From positions 45,183 through 109,182 of the forward strand of contig NZ_PJAI02000014.1 of assembly GCF_002843355.2 (NCBI RefSeq): a stretch of DNA of 64,000 bases, in the 5' to 3' direction. Each line of letters opens with the position of its first letter. Within the stretch, counting starts at the first letter, position 1. A program made the position numbers and the translations under genes. This stretch comes from Colwellia echini. Its GTDB lineage: Bacteria; Pseudomonadota; Gammaproteobacteria; Enterobacterales; Alteromonadaceae. The notes beneath the pieces were generated by a model. That model saw only the letters and a program-made list of their open reading frames with translations, had not been told where the DNA came from and did no database searches. Shown piece after piece: positions 27,381-37,332 of the stretch.

Positions 27381-28730
27381 TTACACTTTTCTTTTATAAT
27401 CAGTTATTTTTTTTATTCTTTCTAATAAGTTACGTCTATCATATGCAGCCATTGATTGTTTTTCTTGTTGAGTACTAATCATCTCTGTTTGAGCTAAAAC
27501 AAAATTATGTTGCTCATCAGATAAACATTGCGTAACCAATACATATAATGAATCAAGCATTCTTATGGTAACCGCTAAATTAGTTTCTGCATCTTGTCTA
27601 ATTTGATCAAATGCCGCCGTACCAATATCGGTAAATGTTAACTCTTTACAAACTAATCTAACCTTACCGTCAGAAACTATATTCGTTTGCGGGAATACTT
27701 TATCTGTTAAGTTACAAAGCATCGCACACAATTTATCGATACAATTGATAGCAGTATAGGGATCATTAATTCCTGGTGATAATGCTCTTAACGCTATTTC
27801 TACCAACTGACGTAATGCAAACTCAGGATCTTGTACTGGGGTTCTGCACGAGCCAATCACCATATTTTTAATAATTTCGTTATTAACTTCATCGCTAATT
27901 TCTTTTTCCATTAATGCCGAGGCACAATACACTGCCGCCATAATCGTTTTTTCAACAATAAAATTTCCCGCTGTAAAATTTAGTTCTATTTTACAATCTA
28001 ACTTAACCGCTAATTTAAGTAAGCTTTCTTTATCAACAAGTTGCAAATAACCACTAACAGGCGCATAAACATAGAGATCGCTAGATTCATTTTTCTTATT
28101 TGAATCCAAGTTTTCAAACAGGTGATCTGGCTTAGTAGATTTTTCATTTAACACAGTAGGAAATATTTTTTCTATATTCTTATGTAGCTCACAAAAAACA
28201 TCATCAATCACAACTTCAGCCTGAATAGACTTTGCAACATGATGAATAAAATACACTAAAATAAATACACTGCAGCAAGTCATAGTAATTGCAACCGCTA
28301 CAGTTATCCCTGGCTCAAAGGCATTAGCACCTTTAAAGCTCATCGCAAAAAATATAACAATACAAAATAGAAACGTAGAAATAAAAGTACCTAATACCGT
28401 TTGAGTGCCTTTATCCATCATAAAATTACGCATTAAACCTGGGCCAAATTGTGAGGACGCTAAGGTTAAAATAACAATAGTAATTGAAAAGGCGATACTA
28501 GTTACTGTGATCATCGCCGCTGCAATAGTCCCCAGCAAAGAGCGCACCGCATCAATATTCATTGTATAAAGAAAATCTAATGAGCTTCCCGTTATATCCG
28601 CCCTATTCACATCCATATAGATGGTGAGCACTGCAATGATAAATGAAAACACGATCATGATACTGGGAACGAACCAAAAACTAGATTGAGTTTTTTCAAT
28701 GAGCGGAGCTAACTTATTATTCATACACAT
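27381..28730 (-). CDS. DUF2254 predicted membrane protein
   Basis: A 449-residue integral membrane protein of unknown function. Four transmembrane segments occupy the first ~165 residues. Between the first two pairs stands LGTIAAAMITVTSIAFSITIVILTLASSQFGPGLMRNF, the hallmark of DUF2254. The remaining C-terminal part is soluble and contains SPGINDPYTAINCIDKL, also conserved in the family. The start may be the second ATG (28724), which has a better spaced AGGA upstream. It converges with mscS and stands before a bidirectional terminator. Some relatives sit with stress or mechanosensitive genes, as here. Confidence 0.88.
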   Translation of the reverse strand: MCMNNKLAPLIEKTQSSFWFVPSIMIVFSFIIAVLTIYMDVNRADITGSSLDFLYTMNIDAVRSLLGTIAAAMITVTSIAFSITIVILTLASSQFGPGLMRNFMMDKGTQTVLGTFISTFLFCIVIFFAMSFKGANAFEPGITVAVAITMTCCSVFILVYFIHHVAKSIQAEVVIDDVFCELHKNIEKIFPTVLNEKSTKPDHLFENLDSNKKNESSDLYVYAPVSGYLQLVDKESLLKLAVKLDCKIELNFTAGNFIVEKTIMAAVYCASALMEKEISDEVNNEIIKNMVIGSCRTPVQDPEFALRQLVEIALRALSPGINDPYTAINCIDKLCAMLCNLTDKVFPQTNIVSDGKVRLVCKELTFTDIGTAAFDQIRQDAETNLAVTIRMLDSLYVLVTQCLSDEQHNFVLAQTEMISTQQEKQSMAAYDRRNLLERIKKITDYKRKV

Positions 28731-28892
28731 CCTATGGCGGTTTTAGAGCTGGGGCTAATATTATATGCGCATACCTTTTAACTAAAGTATGCACCGATTA
28801 GATACACGAATACTAAATGAGTTAAAGCATATCAATTAATTAAAATATAACAATCAGTTAAAATATTAAGTTAAGGTATTAATAATACAACA

Positions 28893-28927
28893 GACACAAA
28901 AAAAGGCCTTTCGGCCTTTTTTGTGCT
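28893..28927. terminator. Bidirectional intrinsic terminator
   Basis: An A run, AAGGCC-TTTC-GGCCTT and a T run form a compact stem of six or more pairs. It follows the lipoprotein gene on the minus strand, and lies upstream of the DUF2254 gene. Confidence 0.85.
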
Positions 28928-28951
28928 GTTGATTATTAATACGAGTTATAT

Positions 28952-29266
28952 TTAACAATCTTGATCTTCAGCTTTCACGCCTTCTTTTACGTGTTCGCAA
29001 GCATCTTCAATTGCATTACCTGCATCATCGGTCATATCACTCATTTTATGGCCTGCATCATCCATTGTATCGCTAACAGAGTCACCAGCATCGTCAATAG
29101 TATCAGATATTTTATCACCGGCAGAATCAAATGCATTACCTGTATCTTGAATTGCTTTATCCATTTTCTGAATAGCTTCTTCTTGCTCGCTATCGGTACA
29201 AGCAGTTACACCTAAAATAGCGATAAGTGCCATAGCAGTAATTGAAAGGTTTTTTGTAAAAGTCAT
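28952..29266 (-). CDS. Small lipoprotein with 11-residue amphipathic repeats
   Basis: A 104-residue predicted lipoprotein. The signal peptide ends in a lipobox, LGVTAC, with the lipidated cysteine at residue ~23. The mature part is made of four 11-residue units of the type DDAGxxxSDxx (DSAGDKISDTI, DDAGDSVSDTM, DDAGHKMSDMT, DDAGNAIEDAC). This periodicity is typical of amphipathic helices in LEA or apolipoprotein-like proteins that lie along membranes. It follows the DUF1328 gene by 9 bp and probably shares its sigma-54-type promoter. The function is unknown; an envelope protection role is inference. Confidence 0.85.
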   Translation of the reverse strand: MTFTKNLSITAMALIAILGVTACTDSEQEEAIQKMDKAIQDTGNAFDSAGDKISDTIDDAGDSVSDTMDDAGHKMSDMTDDAGNAIEDACEHVKEGVKAEDQDC

Positions 29267-29275
29267 ATGTTTCTC

Positions 29276-29452
29276 CTAAATTTTTGGTGATTTACCACGA
29301 ACGGCATTGGCAATTAATGAAATAACTAGCAATACAACGAAGATGAAAAAGATTATTTTAGCAATACCTGCTGCTGCACCAGCAATTCCGCCAAAACCGA
29401 ATATTGCTGCAATAATCGCAATAACTAAAAAGGTTAGTGCCCAACTTAACAT
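29276..29452 (-). CDS. DUF1328 (YtjA-like) small membrane protein
   Basis: A 58-residue, two-helix hydrophobic protein of the DUF1328 family: [25 protein letters not shown] is the family N-terminus, and a second helix follows with [17 protein letters not shown]. The start is the ATG at 29452, because the upstream in-frame ATG at 29464 lies inside GGAGGA, which is the ribosome-binding site. It precedes the 11-mer lipoprotein gene, and a strong sigma-54-type element sits 54 bp upstream. Function unknown; relatives are small stress-associated membrane proteins. Confidence 0.9.
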   Translation of the reverse strand: MLSWALTFLVIAIIAAIFGFGGIAGAAAGIAKIIFFIFVVLLVISLIANAVRGKSPKI

Positions 29453-29505
29453 ATACTCCTCCATTTATTTTATTATACTAATCCAACTAATTATATCTTT
29501 AATAA

Positions 29506-29521
29506 AGCAGTGTTCGTGCCA
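29506..29521 (-). promoter_or_regulatory. Sigma-54-type promoter for the DUF1328-lipoprotein pair
   Basis: The minus strand reads TGGCACGAACACTGCT, with a perfect -24 box TGGCACG and a -12 box CTGCT. GG and GC are 10 bp apart, exactly the sigma-54 register. It lies 54 bp upstream of the DUF1328 start codon. Confidence 0.78.
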
Positions 29522-29871
29522 AATAAAAACAAACCACTAAGCCATTGATAATTAAATATAAATAACACAGTGAATATACGAATGTATAAAAAAATAAAAA
29601 TATAATGAAATATTTACATACTGAACGTGTATAACTTTCCGTATGACCTACTGATTAATAATACCAATCCAACTAATTAAGTTAAGGACTGTCGCTCCTT
29701 CAGAGGGGGTTATTCAAGGGCTGCATTTTTTTGCTATATTTTTTACGATACTTTTTTACGATGTTTTTTACGATATGGGATGCGTTATCGCCTGTTCATG
29801 TATCAGTACACTTTTCATGCTCAGCCTTGTCTAAATATCAAATATCTTGCTGTAAAAATAATCGCTAAAGA
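29522..29871. other. Intergenic region upstream of the sigma-54-type promoter, with repeat element
   Basis: Contains AT-rich sequence and most of a family 2 element (about 29685-29882), which reaches into the end of the neighbouring histidine kinase gene. The remaining part would hold any enhancer for the sigma-54-type promoter. No coding frame is visible. Confidence 0.55.
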
Positions 29872-29882
29872 TCAACACACCC
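29685..29882. mobile_element. MITE-like element, family 2, copy 2 (diverged)
   Basis: The right end on the minus strand reads GGGTGTGTTGATCTTTAGCG followed by a TTTTTACAGCAAGATATTTG-like segment, related to the ends at 6182 and 39.28 kb. The interior shares TTATCGCCTGTTCAT with the 39 kb copy. The left end (AGGACTGTCGCTCCTTCAG, from about 29685) is diverged, so that boundary is approximate. Its right terminus overlaps the last codons of the hybrid kinase and supplies its TGA. Confidence 0.6.
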
Positions 29883-32274
29883 TATAATATCTCATTAAAA
29901 TTTCTTTAATTTTATCTACTTCGTAGGGTTTTCCTAAATGACCATTCATTCCTATGCTAGCGTAATAGTCAACTTCTTCAGCGGTAACATTAGCGGTTAA
30001 GGCTATAATTTTTAAGTGTTCTTCACTAAATGTTTTTCGAAGCTCTATGGTCGCTTCAACGCCGCCCATGATCGGCATCTGTATATCCATCAAAACCACA
30101 GGATATGTGTTTGTACTAATCATATCTATCGCTTCACGACCATCTTTAGCAACATCTACATTAAAACCTAAACTTGCTAGTAATTTTGTCGCTATGATTT
30201 GATTAATCTGATTATCTTCGACTAATAATATATTTTGTTGTTCATTTTCATCACCTAATTGGATTTTATTTTCATTATCTAAGCGCTTTGAAACATTTAT
30301 ATTTTTGTCATTATTTGAACTTTCAACAATAGTATTATCTTCAGGCATTAAATAAAGATCTAACACTTGAATAAAGCTTATTAGCGTTAAGGGTTTCGCA
30401 AGGTAATGAAGATTAAAACTAAAATTTGAATGCTGTTCTATATAGCTTTTACTAAAGGCACTACAAATAACTAAAAAACGAGGACAGTAACTCTCTTGAC
30501 GAATGCTTAATACAAAATCTAATCCTGTTTCTCCTTGTAAACTCCAATCAATTAAAGCGATATCGTATTGATGGTTGTGACATAAACGGCTAGCTTCTTT
30601 AACCGTATTGCAAATATCAAGCTCAACACCACAATAATCCGCCATCTTAGAGAGCACACATTGTGTCATTTCATTATCTTCTAACAAGATCATTCGTAAG
30701 CCTTTATGTATATTATTAGGCTCTACAAGCATTGTTTTATCACTCATATTAGCAGTGCTATCGATAATTAATGGTAAAAAAATACTAAACGTTGATCCCT
30801 TACCTAACTGACTTTCAACTTTGATATCTCCTGACATACTGTCGATAAGTAATTTAGAAATGGCCAAACCTAAACCAGTACCACCGTACTTTCTTGTTGT
30901 AGATTCATCTGCTTGAGAAAAGCGTTTAAATAGCTTAGTTTGATTATCTTGAGATAAACCTATGCCTGTGTCTTCTATTTGATAAAGTATTCGGGTTGGG
31001 TTTTTAATTGTATTATCTTTAACATCATGATTATTTTCATCCTCGCTATCAAAAAGTAATGTACTTCGTAAAATAACATGGCCTTCTTCTGTAAATTTAA
31101 CCGCATTCGATAATAAATTAAGTAAAATTTGCGTTAATCTAACGGGATCTCCAATAACGATTTTAGGCATTTTAGGATCTAAATCAAAAATCAACTCTAT
31201 GTGTTTTTCTTCGGCAATATGACCCAACATAACATTAAGGCTATCAATCACTTTATTGTGTTCAAAGGGAATACTCTCAATCGCGAGTTGGCCTGACTCG
31301 ATTTTAGAAAAGTCTAAAATGTCATTAATAATGGTAAGCAGAGAGTGAGCTGAAAATTGTACTTTTTTCAAATAGCTTTCTTGTTCTTCATCAAGCTTTG
31401 TTTGTAAGCACAAATCAAGTAAGCCAATAATTCCTGTCATGGGAGTTCTGATTTCATGAGACATATTAGCTAAAAATTGAGTTTTTACTTCGGCAGCATT
31501 TTGATAAGCCTTTGATGTTACTTTTAAAACGTATTGTTGACGCTTTAAAATAATCAAAAAGATTAAAAATATAGCTATTAAACTACCAAACCCACCAATA
31601 TAACGGTAATTTTGAACCTTAATGATCCGGTTGTGTTGTTCAGAAATACTCGTAATGATTTGATCAAGCACGGGCATATTCATTAATTGCTGACGAAAAG
31701 CCCTAGTACTTTCATAGTTATCTAGCACAAACAAATAATGAAGTTTAAACAACTCTAAATATTGAGGGGGTTCTTCTTTCTTATTTTTTTCTTCTATTTT
31801 AGCCAAAAGATCATAAGCCAATTTTTTATGAGTAGAAGTAGGTGAGATAATGAAATTAAACAGTTGTACACGCATATCATCTATTAAAAAGTTTATTTGG
31901 TTCTCTTGAAACTTATGATCATTACTCAGCAATCGTTGTGAGGTTTTTATCATAGTTACTAGCTGAATATAACTAAGTGATATTTGTGTGTAGTCATTTA
32001 ATAGCAGATGAAGATATTCAGAAACCGATTCGTTATGATTAATAGTTTCAATTTGAGATTGTAACTGAGAAAAATTATCGTAATGTAGTTGATCACTAAA
32101 ATTAGCACTTAATAATTGTACTTTATGTTCCGTTAATAAGGTTTGTAACTGTGTTAAGTCGTTAAGCTGAACATTTAATTCTTCATACTTGCGCGTAGCG
32201 TAACTCCATATCATAGAGCATAAGATAAATAGCAATATACAGAGTGTTTCAGGGGCGAATTTTAGCTTACTCAT
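29872..32274 (-). CDS. Membrane-bound hybrid histidine kinase (HisKA-HATPase-REC-REC)
   Basis: An 800-residue sensor. A membrane segment is at residues ~8-24 and another at ~226-242, flanking a long periplasmic helical region without a recognisable domain. The kinase core has [22 protein letters not shown] (H-box), [15 protein letters not shown] (N-box), EDTGIGLSQ and [17 protein letters not shown]. The first receiver (about 530-645) begins [11 protein letters not shown] and has [13 protein letters not shown]. The second (about 680-795) has [10 protein letters not shown] and [13 protein letters not shown]. No Hpt domain is present. The stop codon lies inside a repeat element. It starts one base after the stop codon of the cytochrome peroxidase gene, so the two are cotranscribed. 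Confidence 0.92.
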   Translation of the reverse strand: MSKLKFAPETLCILLFILCSMIWSYATRKYEELNVQLNDLTQLQTLLTEHKVQLLSANFSDQLHYDNFSQLQSQIETINHNESVSEYLHLLLNDYTQISLSYIQLVTMIKTSQRLLSNDHKFQENQINFLIDDMRVQLFNFIISPTSTHKKLAYDLLAKIEEKNKKEEPPQYLELFKLHYLFVLDNYESTRAFRQQLMNMPVLDQIITSISEQHNRIIKVQNYRYIGGFGSLIAIFLIFLIILKRQQYVLKVTSKAYQNAAEVKTQFLANMSHEIRTPMTGIIGLLDLCLQTKLDEEQESYLKKVQFSAHSLLTIINDILDFSKIESGQLAIESIPFEHNKVIDSLNVMLGHIAEEKHIELIFDLDPKMPKIVIGDPVRLTQILLNLLSNAVKFTEEGHVILRSTLLFDSEDENNHDVKDNTIKNPTRILYQIEDTGIGLSQDNQTKLFKRFSQADESTTRKYGGTGLGLAISKLLIDSMSGDIKVESQLGKGSTFSIFLPLIIDSTANMSDKTMLVEPNNIHKGLRMILLEDNEMTQCVLSKMADYCGVELDICNTVKEASRLCHNHQYDIALIDWSLQGETGLDFVLSIRQESYCPRFLVICSAFSKSYIEQHSNFSFNLHYLAKPLTLISFIQVLDLYLMPEDNTIVESSNNDKNINVSKRLDNENKIQLGDENEQQNILLVEDNQINQIIATKLLASLGFNVDVAKDGREAIDMISTNTYPVVLMDIQMPIMGGVEATIELRKTFSEEHLKIIALTANVTAEEVDYYASIGMNGHLGKPYEVDKIKEILMRYYRVC

Positions 32275-32275
32275 A

Positions 32276-33283
32276 TTATTCTACCTTAATCGTTTTAGCG
32301 CTAAACGATTGAAGTAACGCTACTATATCTTCAACTTCGTTGTCTGTTAATTCGCGGGCTAATTGTGTTCTTGCCATGATACGAACAGCATCAGATAAGT
32401 TATAAATCGCTCCATTATGAAAATAAGGTGCTGTATCAGCAATATTTCGTAAACTAGGTACTTTAAAAACATACTTGTCATTGTTTTGATTGGTTAACTG
32501 AAAGCGCCCAAAATCATGGGTGAGAACTTCTGGGATAATATCTATTCTGCCGAGCTTTTGATAAATGTTTCCCCCTATATTTCGGCCTTGATGGCAGGTG
32601 GAACAACCATAATCAGTAAACAATGATAAGCCTCTAATTTGTTGCTCAGTAAGTGCATTTTTATCCCCTAATAAATAATTATCTATTGGTGAGTTAGGTG
32701 TAATCAATGATTCTTCATAAATAGTAATCGCTTTGATCACATTATCAGCCGTTATGCCTGACGGACTTAATTGATTAAAAGTTTTACTAAAATATGGATT
32801 GTTTTTTAGTTTAGGAATTACTTCTTCCCATGATGTAGCCATTTCAATAGGATTATGAATAGGCCTCGCAGCTTGCTCTGCTAATGAACTAGCACGCCCG
32901 TCCCAAAATTGTCTAAAATTAAGACTCGCATTAAGTACAGTAGGTGAGTTTCGAACACCTTGCGCATTATTAACACCGAGAGAAAGAGGGAAACCATCAT
33001 CGCCACCAAAATCAACCATGTGGCACGATGAGCAAGAAATAGTATTATCTTTAGAGAGTAACGGACTATGAAATAACGCCTTACCCAATATCAACCAGTC
33101 TTTATCTATGGTCATACTTCTAGGTATAGGTTGAATAGCCCCCTCGACATGCTCAAAATAATATTCTGTTTCGATATAATTATGCTCAACTTTATTATCA
33201 TCAAGATATATATAGAACAAAATAGGAAACAAGCTAGAAAGTAATAGCGCTATCATTAATGCAATGTAGTATTTTTTATCCAT
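32276..33283 (-). CDS. Di-haem cytochrome c peroxidase (CcpA/MauG family)
   Basis: Bacterial cytochrome c peroxidases reduce periplasmic hydrogen peroxide with electrons from c-type cytochromes. The 335-residue protein has an N-terminal membrane anchor (residues 5-24) and two CxxCH haem sites, CSSCH near residue 82 and CSTCH near 228. Other landmarks are [27 protein letters not shown], and [18 protein letters not shown], all typical. It is directly followed by a hybrid kinase gene (1 bp gap). The pairing suggests a redox signal link, although that is inference; the anchored form differs from soluble Ccp enzymes. Confidence 0.92.
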   Translation of the reverse strand: MDKKYYIALMIALLLSSLFPILFYIYLDDNKVEHNYIETEYYFEHVEGAIQPIPRSMTIDKDWLILGKALFHSPLLSKDNTISCSSCHMVDFGGDDGFPLSLGVNNAQGVRNSPTVLNASLNFRQFWDGRASSLAEQAARPIHNPIEMATSWEEVIPKLKNNPYFSKTFNQLSPSGITADNVIKAITIYEESLITPNSPIDNYLLGDKNALTEQQIRGLSLFTDYGCSTCHQGRNIGGNIYQKLGRIDIIPEVLTHDFGRFQLTNQNNDKYVFKVPSLRNIADTAPYFHNGAIYNLSDAVRIMARTQLARELTDNEVEDIVALLQSFSAKTIKVE

Positions 33284-33561
33284 GCTTATGGTTTATCGTC
33301 CTATTATCTAACCTTGCTAAAGTATAGGTAATCTAAACGTTTATACAAATCGAGAACTTAACAAGTATTAACAAATATGGAGCATTTTTTAATAATAACT
33401 AAAAAGGAAAATCATAGCCTTGAAGATAGAGGTTTAGACCATGATTTGGTATTCTGTTGTTATTGCTTAGGTGCAGCTTCTCATAAAGCGTGTAACTTTA
33501 TTTATGAACTCAATAACAACACATATTCAGTAATCCTCTGATATAAAATCAACAAATAATA

Positions 33562-36201
33562 ATGACTAAAGAAACAAATAAAAACATGACCGATTTATGC
33601 TCTCACACACCTATGATGCGCCAATATTTAACCATCAAGGCTGAATTTCCGAATATTTTAATCTTTTATCGCATGGGTGATTTTTACGAATTATTTTTTG
33701 ACGATGCTAAAAAAGCATCTGACTTACTCGATATTTCATTAACCGCGCGTGGCAAAACTGGTGGTAATGCAATCCCAATGGCAGGTGTGCCTTATCATGC
33801 GGTTGAAAACTACTTAGCAAAATTAGTAAGCCTTGGTGAGTCTGTTGCTATTTGTGAGCAAATTGGCGATCCAGCAACCAGTAAAGGCCCTGTTGAACGC
33901 AAAGTTGTGCGTGTTATTACCCCTGGTACCGTAAGTGATGAAGCATTACTTACCGACCGACAAGACAACTTGATTGTGGCCATAATAGATAACCAATCAA
34001 CTAAAGCGAAAAGCTCTGATCCCGCATTTGGGCTTGCTTATTTAGACATGGCCAGTGGCCGTTTTGTATTAACCGAGCCACAAACTGAAGAGCAATTACA
34101 AGCCGAGTTACAACGCTTATCTCCTGCTGAATTACTTTACAGTGAGTCAATGCGTAACTTTAGTTTAATAGAACAACGCAAAGGTTTACGCCGTCGCCCA
34201 GAATGGGAATTTGATTTTGATACCGCTGTTAAATTATTAAATACTCAGTTTGGCACTAAGGAGCTAACAGGTTTTGGCGTTGACGATAAACCATTAGGTT
34301 TAGCGGCAGCAGGTTGTTTATTTCAATATGTTAAAGATACCCAACGCACTGCCCTGCCACATATTCGCGCCATTATTAGCGAGTCAGCAAATACAGGTGT
34401 AGTATTAGACGCTGCAACACGTCGTAATTTAGAGTTAACTCAAAACTTACAAGGCGGCTTTGACAACACCCTTGCCGCTATTTTAGATAAATCGTCAACC
34501 CCAGTGGGATCGCGTCTGCTTAAACGTTGGTTACATTTTCCGCTACGTGATTTAACGGTTTTACATAATAGACAAAACACCATTAGCGATATTATTGAAG
34601 CTGATCTGATCTCGTCTATTCAGCCGTTATTAAAAGGCTTAGGTGATATTGAACGTATTATTTCACGTATTGCCTTAGGCTCAGCCAGACCGCGCGACTT
34701 TGCCCGTTTACGTTTTGCCCTGCAACAATTGCCTTCTTTGCAAAATGAGCTGCAAGGTGAGCAGCAACAAAGTCCGCAAAGTGAATCTACTACCAGTTAT
34801 CTTAAAACACTTGCGCAGCAAAGCCTGCCAATGCCTGAGTTACAACACTTACTTGAACAAGCTATTGTTGAAAATCCACCGGTATTAATTAGAGACGGTG
34901 GCGTAATTGCCCCAGGTTATCATCAAGAATTAGATGTACTGCGTGATTTAAGTGACGGCGCAACTGAGTTTTTAGCACAACTTGAACAACGCGAAAAAGA
35001 GCGTACTGGTATTCACTCGTTAAAAGTCGGTTACAACAAGGTGCATGGCTTTTTTATTGAAATGAGCCGTACCGCCGCAGTTGATGTACCTGATGATTAT
35101 ATTCGTCGCCAAACATTAAAAAATAACGAACGCTTTATTACTGAAGAATTAAAACAACACGAAGAGAAAGTACTTAGTGCACAAAGTAAATTTTTAGCAT
35201 TAGAGAAAACTCTTTACCAAGAATTATTCGATAAAGTTTTACCTGATTTAGAGCAATTACAAACCTTAAGCCAAGCCATTGCCGAGCTTGATGTGTTAAC
35301 CACCTTTGCCGAGCGTGCTCTTACTTTAAATTACGTAAAACCAACGCTTGTAAAAGAGCCTGGCATAAACATTAATGCAGGTCGCCATGTTGTGGTTGAA
35401 CAAATGACGACTGACGCCTTTATTGCCAATCCAGTGTTATTAACAGAGCAGCGTAAAATGTTGATTATTACGGGGCCAAACATGGGTGGTAAATCTACCT
35501 ACATGCGTCAAACCGCGTTAATAGTATTGCTTGCTCATATTGGTTGTTACGTACCAGCAAGCAGCGCAACAATAGGCCTAGTTGACAGAATATTCACCCG
35601 TATTGGCGCGTCAGATGATTTAGCCAGTGGGCGCTCAACCTTTATGGTTGAAATGACTGAAACGGCTAATATTTTACATAACGCGACCGATAAAAGTTTA
35701 GTGTTACTTGATGAAATTGGCCGCGGCACCAGTACTTATGATGGTTTATCACTGGCTTGGGCGTGTGCTGAAATGCTTGCTCTTAAAACCAAAGCTTTTA
35801 CCTTATTCGCTACCCATTATTTTGAAATGACATTATTGGCTGATCAAATTGAAAACTTAGCTAACGTGCATTTAGATGCAGTTGAACATGACGACAACAT
35901 AGTATTTATGCACGCAGTACAAGAAGGTGCAGCAAGTAAAAGTTTTGGTTTACAAGTCGCACAATTAGCGGGTGTGCCCAAAATGGTAATCAAGCGTGCT
36001 AAACAGCGTTTAAGTGAACTAGAGCAACAGCAAGCACCAACTATTCTTACCGCGACCCCCATACAAAGTGACGCTTTTGAACAATTAAATTTAGCAACGC
36101 AAGAGCATCCGGCATTAACAACACTGATTGATACCGATGTTAATGATTTAAGCCCGAGACAAGCATTAGAGTTATTGTTTAAATTAAAGGAACAGCTATA
36201 A
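33562..36201 (+). CDS. mutS: DNA mismatch repair protein MutS
   Basis: MutS recognises mismatches and recruits MutL in methyl-directed repair. The 879-residue protein contains the mismatch-contact region [15 protein letters not shown] and Walker A in [16 protein letters not shown]. It also has [21 protein letters not shown] (Walker B/signature) and [10 protein letters not shown]. The C-terminal [16 protein letters not shown] resembles the tetramerisation tail. The ATG at 33562 is listed; the in-frame ATG at 33586 would also fit the family, which usually has ~855 residues. In many relatives recA lies close by, whereas here it is 17 kb upstream, separated by the signalling block. Confidence 0.97.
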   Translation: MTKETNKNMTDLCSHTPMMRQYLTIKAEFPNILIFYRMGDFYELFFDDAKKASDLLDISLTARGKTGGNAIPMAGVPYHAVENYLAKLVSLGESVAICEQIGDPATSKGPVERKVVRVITPGTVSDEALLTDRQDNLIVAIIDNQSTKAKSSDPAFGLAYLDMASGRFVLTEPQTEEQLQAELQRLSPAELLYSESMRNFSLIEQRKGLRRRPEWEFDFDTAVKLLNTQFGTKELTGFGVDDKPLGLAAAGCLFQYVKDTQRTALPHIRAIISESANTGVVLDAATRRNLELTQNLQGGFDNTLAAILDKSSTPVGSRLLKRWLHFPLRDLTVLHNRQNTISDIIEADLISSIQPLLKGLGDIERIISRIALGSARPRDFARLRFALQQLPSLQNELQGEQQQSPQSESTTSYLKTLAQQSLPMPELQHLLEQAIVENPPVLIRDGGVIAPGYHQELDVLRDLSDGATEFLAQLEQREKERTGIHSLKVGYNKVHGFFIEMSRTAAVDVPDDYIRRQTLKNNERFITEELKQHEEKVLSAQSKFLALEKTLYQELFDKVLPDLEQLQTLSQAIAELDVLTTFAERALTLNYVKPTLVKEPGININAGRHVVVEQMTTDAFIANPVLLTEQRKMLIITGPNMGGKSTYMRQTALIVLLAHIGCYVPASSATIGLVDRIFTRIGASDDLASGRSTFMVEMTETANILHNATDKSLVLLDEIGRGTSTYDGLSLAWACAEMLALKTKAFTLFATHYFEMTLLADQIENLANVHLDAVEHDDNIVFMHAVQEGAASKSFGLQVAQLAGVPKMVIKRAKQRLSELEQQQAPTILTATPIQSDAFEQLNLATQEHPALTTLIDTDVNDLSPRQALELLFKLKEQL

Positions 36202-36269
36202 GTGGGATGGGCACTATTCTCTAGGAGTTAGGAGTTGGTATCTGGGTATTAGGTATTAGGCTCTATAAG

Positions 36270-36294
36270 CTAGGTATTAAGCTTTAATACCTAG
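36270..36294 (+). terminator. Hairpin after mutS
   Basis: CTAGGTATTA and its exact complement TAATACCTAG form a 10 bp stem with a 5 nt loop, about 70 bp after the mutS stop codon. The following T tract is poor, so it may be a structural end rather than a strong terminator. Confidence 0.45.
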
Positions 36295-36311
36295 TCTCTA
36301 TTAATTCAATT

Positions 36312-36347
36312 AAGTTATTCAAGTTATTCAAGTTATTCAAGTTATTA
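36312..36347. repeat. 9-bp tandem repeat (4 copies)
   Basis: AAGTTATTC is repeated three times exactly, with a fourth unit ending in A. It lies between mutS and tRNA-Phe and has no visible role. Confidence 0.85.
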
Positions 36348-36417
36348 AAACTAATCGTATTAAAAAATAGATACAACCAAGTGCACTGAAAGCATTAACA
36401 CTGAAAGGGCTAAAACG

Positions 36418-36457
36418 AAAAAAGCCTCAACAAAATTAATTGTTGAGGCTTTTTTGT
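36418..36457. terminator. Terminator of the minus-strand tRNA-Phe gene
   Basis: AAAGCCTCAACA and TGTTGAGGCTTT form a 12 bp perfect stem with an 8 nt AT loop, with A and T runs outside. It acts on either strand, ending tRNA-Phe (minus) and possibly mutS (plus). Confidence 0.88.
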
Positions 36458-36479
36458 CTCTAATTACTAAGAGATTATA

Positions 36480-36555
36480 TGGTGCCCCGACCCGGATTTG
36501 AACCAGGGACACGAGGATTTTCAATCCTCTGCTCTACCAACTGAGCTATCGGGGC
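36480..36555 (-). tRNA. tRNA-Phe (GAA), copy 1
   Basis: The 76-nt cloverleaf on the minus strand has acceptor arms GCCCCGA/TCGGGGC, D-arm GCTCAGTTGGTAGAGC, anticodon loop TTGAAAA with anticodon GAA, T-arm with GGTTCAAATCC and an encoded CCA end. It is identical to the plus-strand copy at 44081-44156. Confidence 0.98.
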
Positions 36556-36603
36556 ATACTTTATAAGGGTAAGCTTAACAGCTCAACTTCCTAAAGAGCG
36601 CGT

Positions 36604-36632
36604 ATAATATAGCTAAACAATTATTGAGGCAA
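36604..36632 (-). promoter_or_regulatory. Promoter of tRNA-Phe copy 1
   Basis: On the minus strand TTGCCT (-35), 17 bp spacer, TATTAT (-10), followed by a GC-rich discriminator ACGCGCTC. Such discriminators are typical of stringently controlled stable RNA promoters. It lies about 50 bp upstream of the mature tRNA 5' end. Confidence 0.7.
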
Positions 36633-36769
36633 CCCCTTTATAGGATTTATAGCTCTAAATACTGAGTTAAAAGTGAATTAACAGTAAAAAGAGTAATTAA
36701 CAATCAATACCATAATAAATCCGTTAACCCTAGTTGAAATTAAGTAGGTATACAATCAAGAGAATAACT

Positions 36770-37102
36770 CTAAAGCTCAAAGTCACCAAAGTCAATTGGC
36801 GTATCCGTGTCAATTTTCGCTAAAGGCTTAGGTTTACTTGGTGGGTCGAGTAAAGATGGCTGTATTTGTGTATCAAGTGCCGCCTGCGTAATAACATCGA
36901 CCTGCTTAGGGTTTTGTTGATTATCTTTGCGTTTCTGCCTTTGGATACAACGTTTTATTACTTTTTGTTTTTCTGCGTTATTGAGATCTTTCCACGTTTG
37001 TCTTTCAGCTCTAGAGCGCATGCATCCACGACAATTACCTTTTTCATCAGACTCACAAATACTAATACAAGGACTTGGAATATCAAAAAAGTCTAATTGC
37101 AT
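36770..37102 (-). CDS. DUF1289 small cysteine-rich protein
   Basis: A 110-residue protein of the DUF1289 family, function unknown. The conserved core is at residues 10-60: PSPCISICESDEKGNCRGCMRS with four cysteines in a CxxxC-x7-CxxC-like arrangement, then AERQTWKDLNNAEKQKVIKRC. It may bind metal or an iron-sulfur cluster. The remaining C-terminal half is low-complexity (Gln, Pro, Lys, Asp) and not conserved. It is monocistronic, between tRNA-Phe and the SulP gene. Confidence 0.88.
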   Translation of the reverse strand: MQLDFFDIPSPCISICESDEKGNCRGCMRSRAERQTWKDLNNAEKQKVIKRCIQRQKRKDNQQNPKQVDVITQAALDTQIQPSLLDPPSKPKPLAKIDTDTPIDFGDFEL

Positions 37103-37221
37103 CTGTCATCCCTCCCTAATATCAATTGAAATAATAAATCAGTCATCTTCAAGTGGTCTAAGTTAATATAAAAATTAGTGGTAAAGTTAGTAATTGCGTT
37201 AGTCACAATAAAAAAACGCAA

Positions 37222-37266
37222 AAAAAATGTGCTGTAAGTTAAGTATAACTTATCAACACATTTTTA
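37222..37266. terminator. Terminator-like hairpin after the SulP gene
   Basis: AAATGTG, TAAGTTA and their complements TAACTTA, ACACATTT form an interrupted stem with A and T runs outside. It follows the minus-strand SulP gene by about 70 bp. Confidence 0.6.
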
Positions 37267-37332
37267 TAATAACTAGAAAAACTTTGTAACTAGCTTAACA
37301 ATACCTGAGCTAACACCAAAGTAATGTTAAAA

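Noticed and set aside
28731..28892. Sigma-54 promoter before the DUF2254 gene
   Set aside because: No GG-N10-GC pair in the right orientation was found in this gap.
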